The translations under genes were made by a program, and so were the position numbers. The notes beneath the pieces are model-generated. The model worked only from the letters and a program-made list of their open reading frames with translations. It ran no database searches and was not told the origin of the DNA. From contig OX419759.1 in NCBI GenBank assembly GCA_948567375.1, positions 37,042,593 to 37,106,592 of the forward strand: a stretch of 64,000 nt of DNA, written 5' to 3'. Source of the DNA: Lunularia cruciata. Taxonomy: Eukaryota > Streptophyta > Marchantiopsida > Lunulariales > Lunulariaceae. Positions 31,751 through 43,900 of the stretch are shown here, in pieces (position 1 is the stretch's first letter; each line of letters starts with the position of its first letter).

Positions 31751-32853
31751 TATTCCCCCGCCACTAGTTGGTGATGTCCTCGTTGCTAGTGAAGTTTCAA
31801 ATTCCTGGATGGCCGTTTGTGCATTCTGGAGGTGAGAAAGAGGCTCCCAAGTGGCATCATGAAGGGGATACCCTTTCCAAAGGACCGTGTACTCCGTATG
31901 TTGGCGACGGCCTCGTTGGATATGGCGACGCACAAGGATACGATCAACTTTGTACTCCTCATGATCATTGATAGGGACAGGAAGAGGGGGAGGTTGGACT
32001 CGAGAGGAAAAGGAAGAGGGGTTAGGAACAAAGGGTTTCAACTTGGAAACATGAAAGACAGGATGGATACGCATGTGACAAGGTAAGGCAAGTCGATAAG
32101 CAACAAGAGAGACAATTTGGGTGATATCAAAGGGTCCTATCCAGTTAGGGGCAAGTTTACAAACTTGGGTATCAAGTGGCAGAGGGAGGTTACTAGAGGA
32201 TAGCATGACTTTATCACCAACTTCAAAGGTGAGATCACGACGATGGTGGTCCGCATATTGTTTTTGGCGATTCTGAGCAACAAGGAGGTGAGACTTGGCT
32301 TGTTGGAGCGATTGGGATATAGTGGTCAAGAATGTGGAAGTATGAGGAACTTGAGATGGAGGGGGAGTAAGAAGAGAATCTGGAACAAGCGGATCTTGAC
32401 CAAAATTGAGAAAGAAGGGAGAAAATCCGGTGCTTGCCTGTTTGGAATTGTTGTAGGCAAATTCTGCAGCTGCAAGACATTCATCCCAATTGGTATGGTG
32501 GACATTGACAAAGGCCCACAACATATCCTCTAATGTACGATTTGCACGTTTGGTTTGTCCATCAGTTTGAGGATGATAGGCCGTGGACAAAGCAAGCTTG
32601 GTGCCAAGTATCTAGAAGAGTGCTTGCCAAAACTTCCCGGTAAATTGAGGATCATGGTCAGAGATGAGTACACGTGGCATCCTATATGATGCTTGAAGAC
32701 ATTGTTGAAGTAGATTTGCACTAAGGTTGGGGCATCCACGGTATCATAGGTTGGTGCCAAATGGATTTGCTTACTAAACTTATCCACAAACACCACGATT
32801 GCAGTGTGTCCTTGTTTTGTCTTTGGCAAGGATATGATGAGATCCAAGCTCAC
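31679..32853 (-). pseudogene. Element C2 integrase and chromodomain
   Basis: The core is split near 32590. The upstream frame (32530-32853) has MSLDLIISLPK and VDKFSKQIHLAPT. The downstream 303-codon frame starts at STAYHPQTDGQTKRANRT, where the catalytic glutamate is lysine. The GPY-like segment (LAPNWIGPFDI) and the chromodomain (EEYKVDRILVRR ... TEYTVLWKGYPLHDATWEP) follow. The frame reads through the polypurine tract and about 24 codons into the 3' LTR before stopping at 31679. Confidence 0.88.
31751..31765 (-). promoter_or_regulatory. Element C2 polypurine tract
   Basis: Minus-strand reading GTGGCGGGGGAATA next to TGTAACA of the LTR. Confidence 0.75.
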
Positions 32854-32958
32854 ATGCTCCTAGCAAGCGGATGGAATGGCGAGTGGTTGAAGGAATCCAC
32901 TCGGCTTCTGGTTACTGGCCTTGTTACGTTGGCAACTCTCACACAATCTGACAAATTC

Positions 32959-33573
32959 TCAAACATCTCGTGTCATGTTGGGCCACCACCATTGACGTTG
33001 GAGGGTACTCAAGGTCTTGTCCACACCCATGTGACCAGCGATAGGTAAATCATGGGCTTCTTGAAGGCGCACAAGTCGAAGATCACATTTGGTTGGAACA
33101 TAGATCCGGTCCGCATGGAATAGAAGGCCTTCCTTGAAGGAGAAGGTGTTGTACTCCTTGTCACATGTTGTTAGACGACCATGTACCATTTGGAAGAAGG
33201 GATCTTGTTGTAGAGCTAACCGAAACTTGTTATGGATCTTGGGGTCAATTGACACCATCGTAATTGCTGCCATGATGAGAGGAAGGGACTTCAAATCAGG
33301 TCGTTGTGATAGAGCATCAAGGATGACATGGAACCGACCTGGTTTGTACTCAAGTTTGATGTTGAACAATTGAAGTTGCTCTTCCCATCGATGATGTTGA
33401 TTCTTCATGTGCTCCAGGTGTAAGGTCTGCAACAATGGCTTGTGATCAGTTCGCATGATCACTTGTTTCCTCAAGAGATAATGCCTCCATACCTTGGTGG
33501 CATATACCATTGCAAGTTGTTCTTGATCTTGAGTAGAGTAATTTCTTTCAACTGTATTTAGTCGGCAAGACAC
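32959..33573 (-). pseudogene. Element C2 RNase H and integrase zinc domain
   Basis: A 204-codon open frame begins SCRLNTVERNYSTQDQEQLA, with MRTDHKPLLQTL (RNase H) and GRFHVILDALSQRP. It ends in the integrase H-x-H region (HDLPIAGHMGVDKTL) and WWWPNMTRDV. The matching cysteines lie beyond the stop in another frame. Residues upstream of 33573 are frame-shifted. Confidence 0.85.
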
Positions 33574-33589
33574 AAAGGCAATGGGATGT

Positions 33590-34187
33590 AGCCCATCTGG
33601 AAATTCTTATTGCAACATAGCTCCAATTGCAAAGTTAGAAGCATCAAAATCAACCACACAAGGCAGTTGAGGATCATATGGTTGAAGAATGTGTCTTGAA
33701 GACACCATATGTTTCAACTCTGGAATGCTTCTTCATGTTTGGTGTTCCACTAGAAGCTCGAGTTCTTTCCCAAGAGGTCAGTCAATGGTGCAGCCACATG
33801 CGCATAATAGTGGATGAACCGCCGGTAAAAACTGGCCAATCCATTGAATGCCCGTACTTCTATAGCATCCTTTGGGGTAGGCCAATCAGCAATGGCCTTG
33901 ATCTTCTCTTCCTCCATCTTGATCCCCTTTGATGAGATCTTATGACCCAAGAAGGTAACCTCCTTCTGCCAAAAAGCACACTTCGACTTCTTGCAGTAAA
34001 ATTTCCATTGTCGTAGTCATCTTAGGACTTCTTGCACATGATTCACATGTTCTGCCTTTGTCTTGCTATAGATTAAGATATCATCCAAGAACACCACCAC
34101 TGACCAATCCAATAGTCCATCCAACACCCGATGCATTTGATCCATGAAGACTGTTGGAGCATTAGTGAGTCTAAAAGGTAGAACTCT
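33590..34187 (-). pseudogene. Element C2 RT C-terminal half and connection
   Basis: This carries the RT catalytic box FLDDILIYSKT (near 34080) and the connection (KEVTFLGHKISSKGIKMEEEK, FNGLASFYRRF). It is separated from the N-terminal RT by TAG at about 34188 and contains another stop near 34020. Confidence 0.82.
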
Positions 34188-35234
34188 CTACTCAAAATGT
34201 CCATACCTTGTGCGAAAGGCAGTCTTTTTCACATCCTCTCTATCAATCAGAATTTGCCAACAGCCGCTATGAAGATCCAACTTGGAAAAGTAACGTGCTC
34301 CACTCAATTGATCAAGTAAGTTATCAATCCGAGGCAAGGGATATGCATTCTTCATGATTTGCTTATTGAGCCCACGGTAATCAATATAGAAACGAAGTCC
34401 TCCATCCTTCTTTGGAACAAATAGTACCAGTGCTCCCCAAGGAGAGGTACTATGTTGTATGAAATCCTTCTCCAACAACTTTGTAAGTCTTGTTTGCAAC
34501 TCCTCTAACTCCTTTGGTGAGAGCCAATAGATTGGTCTACTCATCGGAGTACTCCTTGGCAATAACTTGATCTTGAAGGGCATACCTTGATCGAAGGGTA
34601 ATCCCTTTGGCAGATCATCCGGAAACACATCTGCAAACTTCTGAACTATCCAATCAACCATTGCTTGATGCGGCACTTGGCTCTCCTCAGATTGTTCTTG
34701 TGCAATCGGCTTGATCCACACCGCAAATATAGACTTAACTTCCTCCAAAGCTTGCTCTATGGCTGCTTCCTTAACAAACTTCCCTTCTAGGGACTCATCT
34801 CTCTTCCAAGCATGCTCCATGGTTGCCTTCTTGGCAAACTTCCCATCTTGGGACTCATCTCCCTTCCAGATTTTCTCTATGGCTACCTTCTCAACAAACT
34901 TCCCATCTTGGGACTGACTATTCTTAGGTGTCTTACTCAGAGGTGCCAGACAACCTAATCGGAAATTCCTACCTTGGTGTTGTACTTGAATTTGGCGTCG
35001 GGTCCAATCAAATTGAACCTTATGACATTCAAGCCAAGGTAGACCCAGAATGATATCATAGTGTAGAGGTGCCACTACAAACCTCATACACTCCATATAC
35101 TCCTTCCCAATCTTGATGGGGACAATATGCAAGGTGCGGAATGCAAAACCCTTTCTACCATCCGCCATCATCAAACTACTTCCAATCACTGGCTTGATAG
35201 GAATACCCAATTCCTTTGCTACTTGCATAGACAT
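34188..35234 (-). pseudogene. Element C2 protease end and N-terminal RT (348 codons open)
   Basis: Just upstream the protease active-site segment reads [10 protein letters not shown]. The open frame continues with [17 protein letters not shown] and [13 protein letters not shown] (second protease motif). A linker with three 20-residue repeats follows, then the [61 protein letters not shown] and [12 protein letters not shown], then stop. Apart from the stop it looks well preserved. Confidence 0.87.
34740..34920 (-). repeat. 60-bp tandem repeat (x3) in the C2 protease-RT linker
   Basis: The encoded units begin [26 protein letters not shown] and [13 protein letters not shown], each 20 residues long. 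Element C3 has only about one unit at the same place (about 43860-43930), so the array expanded within the family. Confidence 0.8.
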
Positions 35235-35439
35235 GCAATTCTCTGAACTTCCAAAATCCTACAACCCCTATTAGATATTATACCTTGCAAGTGAAGCAAA
35301 CTTGCATAGGTCAAGCCTTCAATCCCATTGGAACTAATCAAGCTCCCAATAGGTGGGTCAAAATCTCCTACTGGGATTCCTTGTTTCCCTGATCATTCTA
35401 CTCCACAATCTCCACTTGGGCAGCTTGTCAAGGTCGTCC

Positions 35440-36283
35440 ATTCTTAAGTGGACATTCAGCAATATGATGCCCCAACTAGCGACAATAAAAACAACCACCA
35501 TTTTGTCGCAGTTTCTCCCTGTCTGCCATGCCCAGTGGTCTTCCTTGAATTGCATCAATCGCAATTGGTGCTGGCTCCTCCACTTGTGTGTAGTGTATTG
35601 GTAGGCTTTGTAGGGGGTTGAGGTCAAGACCAAGTTGTTGCCACCAAGGAATCAAAACGTTCAACCAACCGCATGGCTTCCTCCAAGTGTTGTGGCTCTT
35701 GCATGGTTACCTCTAATTTGGTTTTTGCCTTCAAGCCCCTCATGAATCGATCCAGAGCTTCACCTTCCAAAATGTCTGGAATTTGCATGATGGTGTTTTG
35801 GAACTGCGTGATGTAACTTCTTACAAAGCCAATCTGTTTCAACTCTGCCAACTTATCCTGTGCAGCTCGTGTGGCATTTATAGCTTGGAACCGACTGATT
35901 ATTGCGCTCTTGAATTCTGCCCATGTCAAGATTGGTGCAACCATTTGTCGTTCGGCTCGCTCCACTTGAAATCTCCACCATAGCTTTGCTACTCCATCCA
36001 ATTGGCTAGAAGCCAAGAGAATCTGTTTTCGCTTATCTTGTAGATTGGTAGCTTCATAACGTTCACAATAACGTTCACAATCAAACACAAAATTCTCCAC
36101 TACACCCGGGAGATTCTTGCCTTCAAATACCTTGGGTTTAGGGAATCTGATCCGATCTTCTCCTTCTCAAATTGGTACTCACTCCACCTGCTCTTGTCGT
36201 CAAAGATCTTGTTCATCCAAAAATCGAGTAAGGTGCTTGATTTGTTGTTGCATAGCAAGGATAACATCAGGTATTGCCACCAT
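35440..36283 (-). pseudogene. Element C2 gag with CCHC knuckle
   Basis: The start is MVAIPDVILAMQQQ at 36283 in ACCATGG context. Stops fall near 36200 and 36160. The open part (35624-36100) carries the gag core (LLASSQLDGVAKLWWRFQVE, ILTWAEFKSAIISRFQ, LDRFMRGLKAKTKLEV). The zinc knuckle (CFYCRxLGHHIAEC, x = stop) is at about 35465-35510, in another frame. The product would form the particle shell. Confidence 0.83.
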
Positions 36284-36340
36284 GGTTGCTCCTCTATCAC
36301 ACCACTCCCAATCTATCTAATTTATTAACACATAAAAACA

Positions 36341-36532
36341 TCACGTCCACCGTTCTCCATAAGTTACAACCGGAAGCACCAAGGGTTCCTCAGATATGGT
36401 GATCATATGCCAAAAATCTTGTCCAAAGTGTGAGGTGATGAACTGTGTGAAATGATGCTTGGGTAGTATTTGGATGCAAAAATCCCAATGGTTTGGTGGA
36501 AGTGGATTTGGTGGTCCATAAATTCCATCCAT
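36341..36532 (-). CDS. Element C2 leader ORF (63 aa)
   Basis: The frame begins nine nucleotides after the primer site: MDGIYGPPNPLPPNHWDF. The core FITSHFGQDFWHMITIS is followed by EEPLVLPVVTYGERW. It matches both leader ORFs of element A. It is also readable, with two stops, in C3 (MDGIYGPPNLFPPNHWDF) and as a truncated start in C1. It precedes the gag ATG by about 60 bp. No known domain. Four independent copies keep the start codon and the reading register. Confidence 0.65.
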   Translation of the reverse strand: MDGIYGPPNPLPPNHWDFCIQILPKHHFTQFITSHFGQDFWHMITISEEPLVLPVVTYGERWT

Positions 36533-36541
36533 CCCATTCCT

Positions 36542-36553
36542 GCTTTGATACCA
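36542..36553 (-). promoter_or_regulatory. Element C2 primer binding site
   Basis: The minus strand reads TGGTATCAAAGC, one change from the initiator-Met-tRNA primer site of element A. One base separates it from the 5' LTR. Confidence 0.9.
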
Positions 36554-36554
36554 A

Positions 36555-36977
36555 TGTAAAAGACTGAAACCAAGGAGAGAAATAGGAGAATAGAAACTCT
36601 CATTGGGACACTTGAATGAGGGAAAACTCCAAATGCCTAGCATGAGCTTTGGCTTTGGTATTTATAGGTAGCATACAAAGCCCTTGAGAAGCTTCCTCAA
36701 GCCGCTTTCTTAGAATGCAAGCCAAGTTAGCTAGGAAGCTTCTCAAGAAGCTTCCTTCTAGAAGCCACCTACTTGGCGTGCAAGCTAAGCTAGTTGGAAG
36801 CTTCTAGAAGCTACTTACTTAAGGTGCAAGCTAAGCTAACCGAGAAGCTTCCCAAGAAGCTTCCTAGATACTTCCGGAATATTCTAGGCTACTTTGTCTT
36901 ATGTGCTACTTTGTAAGGCCGACTACTTCGTCGCTAAATTCTCGACTAACTTCGTCGCTAAACTCCATATTGTTACA
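36555..36977 (-). repeat. Element C2 5' LTR with promoter
   Basis: A 423-bp LTR. TATAAATA is on the minus strand at 36659-36666, leaving about 100 bp of R/U5. Upstream lie GAAgcTTC dyads at 36735-36742, 36747-36754, 36844-36851 and 36856-36863, and TTCtaGAA at 36756-36763. Perfect three-unit HSEs are at 36797-36809 (GAAgcTTCtaGAA) and 36872-36884 (TTCcgGAAtaTTC). Confidence 0.93.
36735..36884 (-). promoter_or_regulatory. Heat-shock-element cluster in C2 5' LTR
   Basis: Two perfect three-unit nGAAn arrays plus five two-unit dyads sit within 150 bp, 70-220 bp upstream of the TATA box. This matches the placement of HSF sites in plant heat-shock promoters. Binding is inferred. Confidence 0.65.
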
Positions 36978-36982
36978 ATATT

Positions 36983-37582
36983 AATTTGGACAAATTCTCT
37001 ATTTTAGACAAACATGATGAATTACTTCAACAATGAGTTAATATCTCAGATTCATATGAGTTCCACTTTTTGGTTGGGATTATAGTATGCCTTTGTTGAG
37101 TTTATAAAGACAAATTAGCTGCTCACAACAACCAAGAACCTATTGAACCTATTGACCATTCTTGATTGCAAACTACCAAACCTTATAGTGCAAAGGTATT
37201 ACATGGATAAAATTTCATAAAATAAAAATAAAAATAAAAACAAAAATAAAATTGTTGTGGTTCCCATATTTTCACTTAATTTTTATTTTTTTTGAATTCA
37301 CTCTTCTTTGTAAAGATAGTACAACCTAATTTAATGGTTAGGAAGGAGAGTTTCTTAGTTAAAGTGCACTTTGGAGTTCTGTCCGTTCATGAAATGTTAC
37401 AAGTGGTAGAAGCCCAAAGCCAAAGGCACTTTTTAAGAATAATGCAGAATTAGAAATGATTGAGGAGGTTGGTCAAAGGAGAGGACCTCAAGTCCGAGTA
37501 ACTTTGGCTTGAAAATGATCATATCTGAAGAACTTTGGCTAGGAAGAACTTTAGTTTGGACATTGATGCATCCAAAGATCAC
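36983..37582. other. Spacer between C2 and inverted-repeat structure X
   Basis: AT-rich sequence with an A-rich run (AAATAAAA type) near 37215-37255. No gene seen. Confidence 0.55.
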
Positions 37583-39640
37583 TGTAACCATCGATTGATG
37601 TTGAAAATATGTAATAAATCTGTAAGACCCGGTCAATCCCATGAGGATACAAGTTGGATACAACTAAAAATGAGATGAACTGACACAAAAAATGACTATC
37701 TATTATTTCTTGTTTAACCTAGTGGGCAAAGTCATCCTCATTAGAGTGTAGTATCACCACATCTAGAGCACTACAAAAAGAATAATAAAAAGAAATCACG
37801 TTCATTACAAGTCTACTTCCAAATTATATTGAGGTCCTTGAAGTTCATATTCATACAAGGTCAGCACTATGACAAAGCTCTACAAACAATATCCTAGAAT
37901 ATGCTTATGAAGAGGGAGTAGAGTTCTTGGAGCTTACCCTATCTTCCTTGGGTACGATTGCTTTCAGAATTGGAGTCATTGAGACTATTATGTATATTTG
38001 GGTTCTTGAAGTTCATGTTCATACAAGGTTAGCACTATGCCAAAATCCTACAAACAATATCCTAAAATATGCATATGAGGAGGGAGTAGAGTTCTCCAAG
38101 GGTCCAATCACCTTGATGACAACAACTATGAAGTAGTCTTATACCTTTCCTAAAAGGTGCAACCTGATGGGAGTCTTGGATGAATCATGCAATTTAATCT
38201 TCAATCTTGTGGTACTTTATAATAATAATGATTTTTTTAGTCCATCACCATATCATCCTTGGCATTTTTGAGCCATCAAATATATCTAATTAAGTCAAAA
38301 ATGAATGATTCCAGTCAATCTAGTGTCTTTGCTCCTACTTTAAGATTCTTCAATTCCACTCAATTAAGCATGAAATCCTTCATACAAGGCACATACAAAT
38401 ATGCATATATCAACTCAATTGTCTTGGTATAAACTTCATATACTACAAAAGAAGGGTGCACCAAATGAACCAAGGAGACATCATACCAAAGCTTTTTATA
38501 CATGTCACACATAGCCATTGGAGAGAACCAATGGCCAAGATATGTTGGAAATCTCCTATTTACATCTATGACACTACTTGCTAATCCTATCTTGATCACT
38601 TATCTTATCCTAATCTAACATAAGTAGGTACGGCCCATGTAGAGTGCTAGAGTGCATGGCTGATGAATGTGCTACACAAAGTTCCTTCTCCTTGTTTGTT
38701 AGACCTTTTGAAAACACATATGACAAAATTCATTCTCTACAAAGTTGGAAAAGCTCTACAAGCTCACTCCTATAACCGCAAACTTCTCAAAGAAGACTCA
38801 TTTGTGTGTTTTGGAACTTGGAGTTGGTGTAGCCATGAAGCTTGATGGCCACCACCTTTAGTTGTTTGTTTTTTTGTGTAATTCTTTCTTTCTGGCGTGT
38901 CTATTCTTTGAAGTCCTTCACTTTGTGCACTATGGATGTTTTGCCGCTATCAATTCCAACTATTCAAGGAGTTAAACCACTATGTGTCTAATTTTAGCAA
39001 GTAACCCTATTCATTTATTCTCCAAGTTTTGTTCATTTTTTTGGAGCTCCATAATCACTTTGTCATAAACCTTTGTCTTTATTTTGTCCTCTTTCTCTCT
39101 TTGATGCTTGAGGCTTGTAGTGAGCTTTTGAAAATGAAGGGCTGTCAAAACTTGAGATTTTTATAGTGTGCTTTTGCTACAATTGTCTTGGAATGTTCAT
39201 TGTCTAGCTCCATTTGTAAAGATGCTACTTCCTCATCTCATGCATGTAGTTGCTTGTCATGCTCAGTTTGTTGTTAGAAAAAATTTGTTATTAAGGGTTT
39301 GAAGGTTTTCTCTTAACAATTTTAAGATATAATCTCATCCAACCTTGTCCTTTTGATATTATCTAGCAAAAAATCTCTCTTGAGATCAAGTTTCTTCCAT
39401 GACAAGCTTTTGCTTGACTTTGTTTGATTCACTTTGAAGTCTATTCTTTCTCTTTGTACTTGTTTGCACTGGCTGGTGATTATGTTGTCCCACTATTATT
39501 GGGTCTTTTGATTGTAGGATAAAGTTCCTACTAAAATGACATAAGTTCTTCTAATTCCTTCATCATGTTCATGGTGTATACCATCATCAGCCACAAGAGT
39601 GTGTTACCTTTGTGCTTCAAACGGCATAAGATGTCTTTAG
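37583..39640 (+). repeat. X left arm, outer part
   Basis: It matches 54260-56441 inverted. For example, 38660-38860 (ending ATGAAGCTTGATGG) pairs with 55090-55260, 39110-39250 pairs with 54690-54830, and 37640-37790 pairs with 56250-56400. The remnants are non-coding or heavily decayed. 39640-40459, to the left of C3, is unmatched. Confidence 0.75.
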
Positions 39641-40909
39641 TGGCACTATAATCCTTTGCTTGTTCATCATTCACCGGTTGTGGACTCATAGGCTGATCCT
39701 TAAAATCCTTTCTCTCCTCCTTATGAGCTATGGATGTACCATGGTATCATCTTCCTTCTTGTCCTACAGTCATCTTCCGATGGACTCCTCTTCCTTTATT
39801 TTGATAACTTCTTCCTTCATGGGTGGTTTAGGATGGTATTCTTCACAACTTGGTTTCTTTGTGATGACCTAACTTTGTGGTTGTGGGCACCTAGGATGGC
39901 ATTAAGGATTTTTGTAGCTTTCTTTGACACCTTTTTCAATTTGGCAATGGAACTTCCTTGTTTTCTTTATCCATCATTTCCTCCTTGGCACCAAAGAGCT
40001 ACCCATGTCTTTGTCTTTGGTGACTTGTTGAACTATTTCACTTTGTCATTAAGATCTTGGCTATCTATCTTGTTGCCTATGATGTGAAATAAAATCAGGG
40101 TGAAGGAATTATCACTTCTTGATCCTTCTTGATTCATCAAAGTAGCCTTCCCTTGATAGATGTAGTTTGGATCCTAGAGTGGTATGAATTGCCCATGTTG
40201 TCCTCTTTTTGTTTGTTTTTGTAGTCATATTTGCTTTCACTTCCACTTGAAGACCCATCAATCACTTGGGAGTGCCATTCCTAAATCTTGGATGCCTAAA
40301 CCTTGAATTATGTAACCATTGCCTTCTGAAAATAATTTTTTGGGTTGTATGACTCTTTTATGGTGTTGTGTTGTGGTTTGTATAACCAATGAAAAATTAG
40401 TTTAATGTTGTTTATCTCTATATTGTTGGAGTGGATTGTACAATGGATCCCACAATTAATGTAAAAGATCAAGGAGAGAAATAGGAGAATGGAAGATCAA
40501 AGTGAAAGATCAAATTGGAACTCTTGAATGAGGGAAACTACAAAAATCTAACATGTGCTTGAACATATAAGGCTCTTGAGAAACTTCTCTAGAAGCTTCC
40601 TAAAAGCCACCTTCTTAGAATGCAAGCTAAGTTAACCTGGAAAATTCTTGAGAAACTTCTTTTTAGAAACCGCCTACTTGGCATGCAAGCTAAGCTAGTT
40701 AGGAAGCTGCCCTAGAAGCTTCCTCCTAGAAGTTTCCACTTGGTAGACACATTAATTTATACTTGGAAGGTACCCATAAGCTAACTAGATGCTTCTAGAA
40801 TATTCTTATAATTCTTGGCTAATTTGGCCTACTTTTTACCTTTTTTAGTCTCAACTAACTCATCTATAAACTCCATATTGTTATATTCTATAAACTCCAT
40901 ATTGTTACA

Positions 40910-43900
40910 TATTCCTCCACTACTAGTTGGTGATATCCTTGTCACCATGGAAGCTTCAAGCTCCTAGATGGCTATTTGTGCATTTTGGAGATGAGAAAGA
41001 AGCTCCCAAGTGGCATCATGAAAGGAATACTATTTCCAAAGGACTTTGTACTCAATATGTTGTTGGAGGCCATGTTGAATGTGATGACATGCAAGGATAC
41101 AATAAGCTTCATACTTCTTATTATCATTGATAGGGCTGGGAAGAGAAGAGAGTTGGAAACAAAGGGTTTCAACTTGGAGACATGAAAGACACAATAGATT
41201 TTCATATAACAAGGCAATGCAAGTCAATAAGCAATAGGAGAAATGATTTAGGTGACATCAAATAGACTTATCAAACTAGGAGTAAGTTTAGAAACTTGGG
41301 TACCAAGTGTTAGGAGTACTTTACTAAAAGAAAGCATGACCTTGTCACCAAGTTGAAAGGTGAGATCGTGATGATGGTGATCCACGTATTGCTTTTGATG
41401 ATTTTGAGCAACAAGGAGATGAGATTTGGCTTGTTTTAGGGAGTGACATATTGTGGTCAAGAAGGTGGAAGTATGAGGAGCTTGAGATGGAGAAGGAGCA
41501 AGAAAATAATTTAGAACAAGTGGGTCTTTGCTAAAATTAAGGAAGAAGAGAGAGAATCTGATGCTTGCATACTTGGAGTTATTGTAGGTAAACTCAACAG
41601 CCGCAAGGCATTCATCCAAGTTGGTATGGTGAATGTTGACACAAACATGAAGCATATTCTCCAAGCTACAATTTTGCATGTTTAGTTTTCCCATCAATTT
41701 GAGGATGATAGGCCATGGAAAAAGCAAACTTGGGTGCCAAGTAGCTTGAAGAATGCTTCCCAAAATTTCTTGGTGAATCAAGGATCATGGTCAGAGATGA
41801 GTACACAAGGCATTCCATGATGCTTGAAGACATTGTCAAAGTAAATCAAGGCCAATGTTAGAGCATCCATTGTATCAAAGGTTGTTGCCAAATGGATAAG
41901 CTTATCAACAAATACTATGATTTTTGTATGACCTTGCTTTGTCTTTAGCAAGGATGATGAGATCTAAGCTCATATGTTCCCACCAACCAGATAGGTTAGG
42001 ACATGGTTGAAGGAGTCCACTTGGCTTGTGGTAATTAGTCTTGTTGCATTGGCAACTCTCACAAGATTGGACATACTCTTGAACCTCTCATGCCATGTTG
42101 GGCCACCTCCATGGGTGTTGTAAGGTACCCAAGGTCTTGTCACACCCATGTGACAAGTGATTGATAAGTCATGTACTTCTTGAAGGTGCACAAGTTGTAG
42201 ATCACCCTTGGCTGGAATATAGATCTGGTTCTCACATAATAGAAGGCATTCCTTGAAGAAAAAGGTGTTGTATTCCTTGTCATGTGCTGCAAGATGACCT
42301 TCTACCATCTGAAAGAAGAGGCCTTGTTGTAAGCAGTCCTAAACTTGATTTAGACTTTAGAATCAATTGACACTCTTGTAATTGCAATTATGATGAGAGG
42401 TTCAAGATGAGTCTACAAATCAGGTCCTCATGATAGGGTATAGAGATGGCATGGAACCTACCAGGTTTTTACTCAAAGTTGGTATCAAAAAACTGTAGTT
42501 GTTCTTCCCATTGATGATGGCAACTTTTCATGTGCTCCAAATGTAATATTTACAACAAAGGTTTACGATCGGTTTGCATGATCAACTGTTTCCCCGAGAG
42601 ATAATGACTCCATAATTTAGTGGCATATACCATTGCTAGTTATTCTCAATCTTGAGTAGATTAATTCTTCTTTGTGGTGTTTAGTTGATAAGACACAAAG
42701 GCAATAGAATGTAACCCAATTGAAAATTTCTGTTGCAACATAGCTCCAATGGCAAAGTTAGAGGCATCAAAATCAACCACATAAGGTAGTTTGAGGATCA
42801 TTTGATTGAAGAATGAGCCTTGAAGTCACCATATCTTTCAACTTCTTGAATGCTTCTTCATGCTTGGTGGTCCATTGAAAGCTTGAGGTCTTCCTCAAGA
42901 GATCAATCAATAATGTGGCAACATGAGCATAGTAGTGGATGAACCGTCAATAAAACTTGCCAATCTATTCAATACATGCATTTTTGTGGCATCCTTTGAA
43001 ATAAGGCAATCAATTATGGCTCTCATTTTCTACTTTTCCATCTTGATCCCCCCCCCCAATGAGACCTTATGATCCAAGAAGATAATAAATTTTTGCCAAA
43101 ATGTATACTTTGACTTCTTGCAATAAACTTCCATTGACATAGTCATCTTAGGACTTCTCTTATGTGATTTATGTATTTTTCCTCCATCTTGCTATAGATT
43201 TAAATATCATCCAAGAATACCACCATGTGTTGATCCAATAGCCAATCCAACATCCATTGCATCTAATCCATGAAGATTGCCGGAGCATTAGTGAGCTTGA
43301 AAAGTAAAACTCTCCATTCAAAATGCTAATACCTTGTGCAAAAGGTAATATCTTGCACATATCCTCTATCAATAGGAATTTGCCAATGGCTTCTCTAATG
43401 ATCCAACTTGGAGAAGTATTAGGCTCCACTCAATTAATCTAGCAAATCATCAATTTGAGGCAAAGGATACAAATTCTTTATTTTTTTTTGTTGAGTCCAT
43501 GGTAATCAATACATAAGTGAAGTCCTCCATCCTTCTTTGGGACAAATAGTATAAGTGCTCCCCAAGGAGATGTACTATATCATATGAAATCCCTCTCCAA
43601 CAAATTTTTTAGTGTTGTTCAAATCTCTTCCAACTCATATGATGAGAGCCGGTAGATTGGTTAGTCACTAGAATACTTCTTGATAATAACTTGATATTGA
43701 AGAGCATATCAAAATCAAAGGTAATATCTTTGAAAAATGCTCCTAAACACATATGTAAACTCTTGAACTATCTGATCAACCATTGCTTGATGAGGCTTTT
43801 GGCCCTCATCATATTCTCCATGCACAATTGACTTGATCTACATCACAAAAATATGAATATTTTCCTCCAAAGCTTACTCTATGGTTACTTTACTAGTAAA

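Larger units (their letters stand above)
31316..36977 (-). mobile_element. Element C2: full-length Ty3/gypsy chromovirus with HSE-bearing LTRs
   Basis: LTRs at 31316-31750 and 36555-36977 (ends TGTAA and TTACA) are flanked by a perfect ATATT duplication (31311-31315, 36978-36982). The internal order on the minus strand is primer site, leader ORF, gag, protease, RT, RNase H, integrase, chromodomain, polypurine tract. The LTRs differ by several percent plus an indel, so C2 is older than element A. Several frameshifts and stops make it non-autonomous. Confidence 0.95.

Noticed and set aside
40861-40910. Doubled CTCCATATTGTTA at the C3 LTR end, at first taken for a second LTR boundary
   Set aside because: It is a ~25-bp local duplication; the polypurine-like tract follows only the second copy.
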